In this document: piece after piece, positions 60,901 through 64,000 of the stretch
Numbering within the stretch: the first letter of the stretch is position 1
How the letters are laid out: each line of letters begins with the position of its first letter
Assembly: GCF_965363235.1 (NCBI RefSeq)
Contig: NC_134846.1
Span: 31,382,218 to 31,446,217 of the forward strand
Length of the DNA stretch: 64,000 nucleotides
Source: Mytilus galloprovincialis
Lineage: Eukaryota > Mollusca > Bivalvia > Mytilida > Mytilidae
Reading direction: 5' to 3'
Made by a program: the position numbers and the translations under genes
Notes under the pieces: generated by a model
Told to the model about the DNA's origin: nothing
Database searches by the model: none
Seen by the model: only the letters and a program-made list of their open reading frames with translations

Positions 60901-63900
60901 GCTATTATAGAAAAACAATTCTCCTGATCTCTTGTATTTTGCTATGATATATTGTCACATTTTCTTCATGAAAACTTAAAGTTACTACACAATTTTTATT
61001 AATTGGCTTAAAGAGATGAAATTTGGAGGGAAATAGAGGTAGAAATAGACCAAATGGAACCTCACAATGAAAATAAAGTGGTATTTATCATCATAGAGTC
61101 ATCGTTTGTATCATATTCAACTGTATGAGACGAATGTTTGATCATTTATTGGTCCACATAATATTATATCATGCTGCGGCTTGATTTACATTTTTCGAAG
61201 AAATTTTAATCGATTCGCTGTAGATGTCGCGTTACATTTAAGTATCTTTAAATCAAATTCTGGAATTGATTATGACAAAACTTAACAACAATACTTAAAA
61301 TCAACAGTATTATAAAGACAAAAAAATCACATTCAGTTTATTACAAAAAAGTCTTCTTAAAAAGATGTAATACCACCAAATCAAATTACGTTACATTCAG
61401 TTGCATACGTACAATAGTCGATTTTTTTTCTTTCTTAAATTTAACAGTTGTAGGAAATTAATCCTTATGTCTTTGCAGTAAACATAAATCGTGGGTGTTT
61501 CAAAGCACCATATTTTTTTCTGTTTTGTGTTTCTATAAAATATATGAAGTTTTGATTATAGTATTGAACAGGATAACACTTTACTCATTTCAAGCATTTC
61601 TTTATTTGAAACAAAGATAAATTCTGCACAATTTTTTGAAAAGTACACATTAACCAAAGATTAACGGGGGAAAATCAATGACGGTATTCAACATCAAAAG
61701 TTTATAAAGTCCTTATATTTTGTTAACAAACGAACTTTCACGAATTGAATCATTGAACTTAATCGTTTCAAACCATCAGACTTTAACGTATATCGTTGCA
61801 CTTTAGCATAACCATCGCTTGCTAGTTTACCCATTGGTCTTTAGAACCCAACATATCTACAGCTACATTTACACGTGTAGAAAAACAAAAATTGCTTATA
61901 CATTGAAATCAAATACTTGCCAGATAATTCCTCCTTCAGACTTGCTATAATCTCATCTTTTTGTCGATAGTTCTGACAATCAAAGCTTGTGTTGTCGGCA
62001 ATGTATGTGGTTTTGTCTTTCTTATTTATTTCTATGTTCGATGGTTTCTCTTCTGTCTCTTATTAGAAAGTATATTTTAGATATATATATATATATATAG
62101 AATAATATAAACCCAGTTAGTTTGATAGTTTCAAATAATTCAATAATAAACGGATGAACACATCAAAAGATGTTTACAAGTATAACAGTATTCATTAAAC
62201 AGGAAACACAATAATTTATCTTGAAATTTTACCCAGTTATTCATATTCAATTGTACCGGTTATTTATAAATTTGGCTGTATTTTACTATATAAAACGGTT
62301 GATTTGCAGGTTTTTCAGTGATAGTTGTCTCATTCGCAATCATACCACATCTCCTTATTTTTATAAATGCAGATATTCATATATGAAAACAAATTTATAA
62401 GACAAATTAACGAACATATCGGGAAGTTGAACATCCAGAAAGGTAATATGGCATTCATGTCTTATTGATGTACGGCCAAAAGTCCTTTTGTAAATATTTC
62501 ATTAAAAGACATATTGACAAATGCTGCATTAAAGACCTGTTAGTGACCTTCTGCTGTTTTCTGTTCTATGGTCGGGTTGTTGTCTCTTTGACACATTCCT
62601 CATTTCCATTCTCAATTTTAAAGTATTGTTTGTATGCAATCAAACAAACCACTTCATCATCGTCATGTATATACATTTTAAGATAATTGTTTTAACTACA
62701 TCGCTATATAAACACGGGCATTTTCAGAAACCAGTAATAGATATAATCAAGTGTGCTTATAAGAAAATACGAATATGATATTCGTTCGTACGATTTATGC
62801 AATCAATCCCTTTATTCAAATATGGGTTCTTTGTCTTCTGTGTATTTATATGACTTCAATATATCCCTTTGAATGTGTTTATCTAATTTTATTAGAGATG
62901 TTTACTCTTGACTGATACTTACAGTATAATCTTTTAGAAATAATTTTAGCTTCAAACCATTGATTTTGTTCAGTATGGCTCGAAAACGTCACAATTTACA
63001 ATGAATAGTTTTGAAACTTTTTTTTTTTTGAAACACACACAATTAAGATATATTGGCATACGTTTTTTGTTCTTAGGAAACTTAATATCTTTATGCAAAT
63101 TCGTGAATGTATGCATTGTTTTTCATTTGCATGCTTTGTACATAATGAACCTAAATGAAAATAATGAACTAAAGAACATTATTATTACCTTCTTTTTCAA
63201 ATTCACCCAGCTCTATAATCAAAGCTACTTTAATAACAGTAGGTACATCGGCATGTATCCTACAAACTTCAACAAACTTTTCCAAAAATAAATGTACTGA
63301 AGCTCGAAACTCTTCTTGATTATCTAAAACATTTTGCTGGACTAATGTTTGTATAACTAAAGATCCTTCAAAAACATTCTCTATTTCGAACCATTGTCGT
63401 AACCGTGCTGAACGTTTCTTTAAAGTGTCTATTATGTCTGGTAAATTCCATGTGCTAGGTGTTAATAGTTTCCATTCGACTCGACGTTTCTTCACATCTG
63501 CAGTATATACATAGATAAGGTTAATTTATAGTTCCGTTTCAAAAATGTTTTAAACATTTCAAAAGAATATTTAACCGGTTACCATAAATGCCTAAAATTG
63601 GGTTTTGAATATCTGTGAAATTTACTACATAAGTCTGAATCACATACATAAGAGTGATTTTTTTTTGTATTTGTTAACTAAAAGAACCTGGTAGGTACAT
63701 GTAAATGCAATGTATTCTATACAAGGACGGATTTAAATGAAAGCAGACCATGATCTAACATGTGTGTTTAATGGTATGGGAATGAACAATTCATCCTTAA
63801 AAGTTACAAAGTTGAAGATTGCATGTAACTATATCACTTGTTCTAAAGTCGCAACAAAATTTGTTCTTGTCAAACTTTTACTCTTCATTTTAAGTTTCCA

Positions 63901-64000
63901 ATCGACTGAAATTGTGGCATGTTTATTGCGTAGACACTTACGATTTGATGTGGGATTATGCAATTTAACCAAATGTATACCTTGCGATTGCAAGTATACA
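30367..64000 (-). CDS. Gene 2: RIG-I-like receptor with Ig-like domain (5' end beyond window)
   Basis: Fourteen minus-strand exons join in phase to give about 965 residues up to the stop. Order: short partial exon, unassigned helical domain (about 102 aa), linker (45 aa), I-set Ig-like domain (93 aa), DExD/H helicase domains with motifs I-VI, and the RIG-I-type C-terminal domain. Family members are cytosolic dsRNA-activated ATPases that detect viral RNA and signal through CARD-CARD contact with MAVS. Motif II is DECH as in RIG-I, and [16 protein letters not shown] and YQMRGRIR are clear motifs III, V and VI. No CARD is visible; CARDs could lie beyond base 64000. Oddities: P-loop GTNAGKT, one expected zinc Cys missing, a probable GC-AG intron, and a 17-kb intron holding a LINE. 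RIG-I versus MDA5/LGP2 orthology is not decided. Confidence 0.9.
31930..32050 (+). repeat. Dispersed repeat with ACGGACGGA-rich end
   Basis: GCGGGACAGACGGACGGAAG and CACAGACTAGAAATGCCC form a pattern I associate with bivalve dispersed repeats. In the intron 30966-32858 of gene 2; the rest of that intron shows no gene. Confidence 0.5.
32859..33026 (-). CDS. Gene 2 exon: helicase motif V and start of motif VI
   Basis: Acceptor CTTTCAG, donor GTAATA; phase 1 both sides. Codes [17 protein letters not shown], then [17 protein letters not shown] (motif V) and YQMRG, whose last Gly is completed by the next exon to give Q-M-R-G-R-I-R (motif VI). All arginine-finger positions are present. Confidence 0.92.
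33799..34023 (-). CDS. Gene 2 exon: helicase motif IV
   Basis: Acceptor TATTGTAG, donor GTAACG; phase 1 both sides. Codes [19 protein letters not shown] and [20 protein letters not shown] (motif IV region), ending at [14 protein letters not shown]. Order and spacing match RLR Hel2. The longer open frame on the other strand here is a shadow. Confidence 0.9.
34656..34800 (-). CDS. Gene 2 exon: Hel2i/Hel2 helical segment
   Basis: Acceptor ATATTGCAG, donor GTAATT; phase 0 in, 1 out. Codes 48 residues, [20 protein letters not shown] and [12 protein letters not shown], strongly helical, at the position of the RLR Hel2i insertion and its return to Hel2. Confidence 0.85.
34975..35100. repeat. Cluster of TACGTTTCCGCA-like words
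   Basis: TTACGTTTCCGCATTTTGG, CTACGTTTCCGCATAAA and CTACGTTCCCGCAAAA occur in about 60 bp. The same wording appears in the 17-kb intron at 56960-57020. Probably fragments of one repeat family; non-coding. Confidence 0.5.
35669..35859 (-). CDS. Gene 2 exon: Hel2i insertion, central part
   Basis: Acceptor AAATTTCAG, donor GTATGC; phase 1 in, 0 out. Codes 63 residues: [32 protein letters not shown] and IHICLRHLE. The YVQWI...L....H...L pattern is typical of the RLR Hel2i domain. Confidence 0.88.
36269..37804. mobile_element. E3: inverted-terminal-repeat element, about 1.5 kb
   Basis: Left end TTACAGTAAATAGGTGAAAT and right end ATTTCACCTATTTACTGTAA form an inverted repeat of about 40 bp or more; it can be extended 8 bp outward through AT-rich bases (36261-37812). 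GTAATTACT-like words are repeated just inside both ends. The interior repeats AAAATGGCTGCCGTTGCC-type words and two diverged units of about 185 bp. No transposase. It interrupts sequence that, rejoined, runs into an (TTATC)n tail at 37855. Confidence 0.75.
37853..37876 (+). repeat. (CTTAT)n tail of a retroposon
   Basis: About five CTTAT units after TTTAATAAAATAAAT. Short pentanucleotide tails like this mark 3' ends of some non-LTR elements. The upstream body (36150-36260) is split from it by E3. Confidence 0.6.
37876..38480 (-). mobile_element. Decayed family A element
   Basis: Follows the 12893 copy: AACTGAGGGTGATCTCA, CACATATGACACCCGTTG, AAACCAACTCGTGATGGTG. Frame-broken remains of the reverse-transcriptase-like fragment; no intact ORF. 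In a gene 2 intron. Confidence 0.55.
38810..38995 (+). repeat. Dispersed repeat, family D copy
   Basis: CAATGCTCTTCAACGTTGTA, GACGAAACGCGCGTCTGGCG and TAATCCTGGTAACTTTGATA in the same order as 11590-11850. Confidence 0.7.
39302..39397 (-). CDS. Gene 2 exon: Hel2i N-terminal part
   Basis: Acceptor TATTTTAG, donor GTAATT; phase 1 both sides. Codes 31 residues, [20 protein letters not shown] and VESVFTNRK. No motif of its own, but phase and helix-rich content fit the start of the insertion domain. Confidence 0.82.
39770..39932 (-). CDS. Gene 2 exon: helicase motif III
   Basis: Acceptor CATTTCAG; phase 0 in, 1 out. Starts [16 protein letters not shown] (motif III TAS) directly after the PQ that closes the previous exon, then [17 protein letters not shown]. 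The donor GTCTAA is weak but restores phase to the next exon. Confidence 0.88.
40702..40966 (+). mobile_element. Dispersed retroposon, family B copy
   Basis: Opens near GTCCGGAGCCTCTGGCCGTG, passes GAGTTAAGTATGACTTCCGT and ends CCATTTCCATTCTCAATTTT. Near-parallel to 45418-45694. Lies in a gene 2 intron. Confidence 0.7.
41144..41410 (-). CDS. Gene 2 exon: helicase motifs Ib and II (DECH)
   Basis: Acceptor TTGTTTAG, donor GTTTGT; phase 0 both sides, 89 codons. Codes [30 protein letters not shown] (motif Ib-like TPKSL) and [20 protein letters not shown], containing the DECH box. The frame continues upstream of the internal LEGEC to the acceptor, so no start is proposed here. Confidence 0.93.
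41680..42110 (+). repeat. Two decayed family D fragments
   Basis: Words such as TTGTGTACGAAACGTGTTTGG near 41740 and TTGTATACGAAAGGCGCGTC near 42050 resemble the GACGAAACGCGCGTCTGG core. Too diverged for firm ends. Confidence 0.4.
42184..42272 (-). CDS. Gene 2 exon: helicase motif Ia
   Basis: Acceptor CAATTTCAG, donor GTATAT; phase 1 in, 0 out. Codes [20 protein letters not shown], the motif Ia region (VVF.N...L.EQQ) of RLR and Dicer helicases, ending FEDLNFQ. Confidence 0.9.
42693..42851 (-). CDS. Gene 2 exon: Q-motif region and P-loop (motif I)
   Basis: Acceptor ATCAATAG, donor GTAAGC; phase 1 both sides. Codes [19 protein letters not shown], then [28 protein letters not shown] is the Q-motif-like entry; the P-loop keeps A-G-K-T, but the usual P-T-G before it is G-T-N. 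A possible acceptor further upstream is less consistent in phase. Confidence 0.9.
43014..43146. repeat. Foldback element, about 130 bp
   Basis: TGCCATGCTCTATGCTCATT and TTAACATGGGTAGGCA are mirrored by TGCCTACCCATGTTAA and AATGAGCATAGAGCATGGCA. A short loop lies around CGAGCGTTAGCG. Arms of about 60 bp; MITE-like; in the intron between the P-loop and Ig exons of gene 2. Confidence 0.9.
44150..44185 (+). repeat. Family C 3' end only
   Basis: TGAACAGTGGTATACTACTG followed by TTGGCTTTATTTC matches the 3' ends at 10003-10033 and 25208-25240. Consistent with 5' truncation. Confidence 0.6.
44476..44757 (-). CDS. Gene 2 exon: I-set immunoglobulin-like domain
   Basis: Acceptor CTTTTGTAG, donor GTGAGT; phase 1 both sides, 93 codons. 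Codes [21 protein letters not shown], then [13 protein letters not shown] and [17 protein letters not shown]. The B-strand Cys, core Trp and D-S-G-T-Y signature of an I-set domain are present. The F-strand Cys (Y-x-C) is Leu (Y-T-L), so the usual disulfide cannot form, as expected for a cytosolic Ig fold. The domain is one symmetric exon spliced directly in phase to the helicase. Confidence 0.88.
45418..45694 (+). mobile_element. Dispersed retroposon, family B copy
   Basis: GTCAGGAGCCTCTGGCCTTC to TTCCCCATTTCCATTCTCAA; parallels 40702-40966 over its length, including GAGTTTAGTATGACGTC and the GGGGCCAGCTGAGG region. In the 17-kb intron of gene 2. Confidence 0.7.
46260..46445 (+). repeat. Irregular repeats of AATCTATGGCA
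   Basis: AATCTATGGCAA or a one-base variant occurs at least five times in about 180 bp at uneven spacing. A short-motif degenerate array; no coding. Confidence 0.65.
46780..47410. repeat. Diverged tandem units of 185-200 bp
   Basis: AAGCTTCTGTCCAA-like words recur near 46838, 47022 and 47220, each followed by a TCCAGGATAGTTTA-like word and AAAACTTTAAC. In reverse orientation the same unit type lies inside E3 at 37230-37560. The CGACGACG stretch near 47320 makes an Arg-rich minus-strand frame that is not a gene. Confidence 0.65.
48071..48084 (+). repeat. LINE target-site duplication, left copy
   Basis: AAAGATAGTAACAG directly before the truncated LINE; identical to 51012-51025 after its A-rich tail. 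Confidence 0.9.
48085..50590 (+). pseudogene. LINE ORF2 reverse transcriptase, broken
   Basis: One frame runs from the element's first base (NFYRNLYSS) to 50280 with two TAG stops at 48427 and 48664. It shows [57 protein letters not shown] and [11 protein letters not shown] (YADD catalytic box), then the thumb and C-terminal region. At a run of nine T near 50270 the frame shifts; the second frame continues [16 protein letters not shown] to TAA at 50588. [18 protein letters not shown] is the C-terminal zinc-knuckle-like motif straddling that shift. Both stops fall where LINEs usually have Trp. Confidence 0.9.
48085..51011 (+). mobile_element. 5'-truncated non-LTR retrotransposon (LINE, L1/Tx1-like)
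   Basis: Bounded by identical 14-bp duplications, with the 3' tail AAATAAAAGAT plus A run. It begins inside ORF2, so the endonuclease part is missing. The reverse transcriptase is recognisable (next entry). A T-rich stretch lies after the ORF (50660-50710). The perfect duplication suggests fairly recent insertion. It lies opposite in orientation to gene 2, in its longest intron. Confidence 0.9.
51012..51025 (+). repeat. LINE target-site duplication, right copy
   Basis: AAAGATAGTAACAG following the A-rich tail; exact length is ambiguous by a few A. Confidence 0.9.
51480..51660 (+). pseudogene. Small LINE ORF2 fragment
   Basis: A frame from 51482 gives [18 protein letters not shown] and NIEKGRHSN, close to the 27974 fragment (ISKFRISDHCL.IE.GR), then decays. 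Same family, independent truncated copy. Confidence 0.5.
52000..52125 (+). repeat. Dispersed repeat ending GGCAATCATATCACATCT
   Basis: AAGGCCGTACGGTGACCTAT and GAGAGTTGTCTCATTGGCAA. The end recurs at 62318-62353 (+), partly at 25280-25325, and in reverse near 27060-27095. It precedes the 166-bp array. Confidence 0.6.
52130..52790 (+). repeat. 166-bp tandem repeat inside a dispersed element
   Basis: CTTGGATGATGGATCG lies at 52321, 52487 and 52653, a 166-bp period. Units share TTCATTCCATTCAGTGGTTC and GGCGGCCATCTTGG. The array is framed by GAGGCTCTCAAGAGCCTGTG on the left and GCTCACTTGGCCCTTCGTG on the right. GCCATCTTGG is the reverse of a YY1-like site. The two short open frames over it are copies of the same unit. 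Confidence 0.85.
54070..54160 (+). repeat. Short repeat-like segment with GTCTGTCTGTCTGG
   Basis: TTTTGTCCCCCGCGTAACAC, AATGCGAGGGGCATGG and GTCTGTCTGTCTGGGG suggest a dispersed element end. No gene is recognisable from 53.0 to 55.8 kb. Confidence 0.35.
55826..56050 (-). mobile_element. tRNA-derived SINE
   Basis: On the minus strand about 56045-55985 reads TGGTGTAGTGGTTTGTGC (box A) and, about 30 bases on, GGTTCGATTCCC (box B), the internal RNA polymerase III promoter of a tRNA-derived SINE. The body follows, with GGTCTTGAGGAAACGATGAT and TGGCTGACCCGTGTTAAGAG. It is not a functional tRNA: no cloverleaf closure is apparent and a non-tRNA body is attached. Confidence 0.75.
56205..56335. repeat. 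AT-rich segment with ATGCATAATTATG words
   Basis: TGATGCATAATTATGCAA and TTGCATAATATTAA resemble 59050-59175 (AATGCATAATTATGAAAC, TTGCATAATATAAC) in the same orientation. Likely two relics of one repeat. Confidence 0.4.
56850..57030. repeat. Relic sharing TACGTTTCCG words with 34975
   Basis: ACTACGTTTCCGGAAATTT, ATACGTTTCCGCAATTTG and CTTTTCCGGAAATTTACC lie in under 90 bp. Non-coding. Confidence 0.45.
57719..57835 (+). repeat. Half copy of the 21543 foldback
   Basis: TTAGGTCAATGTCAGGAAAA, GTATGAGGCTGAGAAAC and GGGAAGGGCGAGGTTCTACC follow the 21543 element closely, but the closing TGACATTGACCTAA is gone, so the right arm is lost. Confidence 0.75.
59428..59622. repeat. Two adjacent foldbacks
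   Basis: First, ATGACTGTAATATTGTTTCT pairs with GAAATACTATTACAGTCAT (59428-59559). Second, GAAATAATTCATGGGGGCT pairs with AGCCCCCATGAATTATTTC (59562-59622). They abut and may be parts of one complex element. No gene around them. Confidence 0.8.
61921..62058 (-). CDS. Gene 2 exon: linker between helical domain and Ig domain
   Basis: Acceptor TTTCTAATAAG; phase 1 both sides, 45 codons. Codes [15 protein letters not shown], then [20 protein letters not shown]: charged and helix-prone, possibly coiled coil. The donor is GCAAGT, which gives an A-V-F join to the Ig exon. The next GT would break phase, so a GC-AG intron is the simplest reading. Confidence 0.72.
62318..62353 (+). repeat. 3' end of the GGCAATCATACCACATCT repeat
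   Basis: TGATAGTTGTCTCATTCGCA followed by ATCATACCACATCTCC, matching the end at 52075-52110. Confidence 0.6.
62538..62620 (+). mobile_element. Family B retroposon 3' end
   Basis: GTTAGTGACCTTCTGCTGTT, GGTCGGGTTGTTGTCTCTTT and CATTTCCATTCTCAATTTTA; same 3' end as 8143-8226, 40966 and 45694. In the intron 62059-63188 of gene 2. Confidence 0.75.
63189..63497 (-). CDS. Gene 2 exon: unassigned helical N-terminal domain
   Basis: Acceptor TATACTGCAG, donor GTAATA; phase 1 both sides, 102 codons. Codes [53 protein letters not shown] and [17 protein letters not shown]. Strongly helical, one Cys. The size suits a death-fold domain, but I cannot assign it to CARD, DEATH or another family by eye. GTG at 63495 is internal; the frame stays open to the acceptor. 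Confidence 0.78.
63942..64000 (-). CDS. Gene 2 partial exon at window edge
   Basis: Open from the window edge in the required frame: [19 protein letters not shown], then donor GTAAGT after one extra base, which joins in phase to 63497. The strong donor and phase agreement support it, but only 59 bases are visible. An alternative donor (GTATAC at 63979) would also be in phase. Confidence 0.5.

Overview
The window looks like intron-rich, AT-rich nuclear DNA of a bivalve mollusc, most likely a mussel (Mytilus type). This rests on multi-exon genes with GT/AG introns, no bacterial-type operons, and many dispersed repeats of kinds I associate with mussel genomes (from memory, not searched). No rRNA or true tRNA gene was seen.

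Two host genes can be built exon by exon; both are on the minus strand and both look immune-related. Gene 1 (about 10.87-24.68 kb, 5' part unresolved) encodes a single-pass membrane receptor. It has a C-type-lectin-like segment, a WSC-like cysteine domain split over two exons, more lectin-like exons, a transmembrane helix, and a short cytoplasmic tail with an ITIM-like VHYSVI motif. All nine exons join in phase. Gene 2 (30.37 kb to beyond the right edge, 14 exons seen) encodes a RIG-I-like RNA helicase. Motifs I, Ia, II (DECH), III (TAS), IV, V and VI and the C-terminal regulatory domain lie on successive in-phase exons. Upstream, also in phase, are an I-set immunoglobulin-like domain, a linker exon and an unassigned helical domain; no CARD is visible in the window. 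Oddities are a GTNAGKT P-loop, only three of the four expected zinc cysteines, and a probable GC-AG intron.

Mobile DNA fills the rest. Three elements with inverted ends stand out. E1 (4.84-9.29 kb) has 29-bp terminal inverted repeats and an internal array of about six 430-bp tandem units. E2 (16.23-20.33 kb, inside gene 1) has arms of about 0.7 kb with repeated ACTTCCGGT + AAAATGGCGG motifs and a decayed ORF. E3 (36.27-37.80 kb, inside gene 2) has a terminus resembling that of E1. A 5'-truncated LINE with a 14-bp target-site duplication sits in the 17-kb intron of gene 2. There are also several foldback elements, a tRNA-derived SINE, a 166-bp tandem repeat and at least five dispersed short-repeat families.

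Stretches 1-940, 2.9-4.2 kb, 10.1-10.8 kb, 20.6-21.2 kb, 28.8-29.7 kb, 53-55.8 kb and 60-61.9 kb show nothing I can name. The gene models come from reading frames, splice-site consensus and phase agreement only; no transcript or database search was available.
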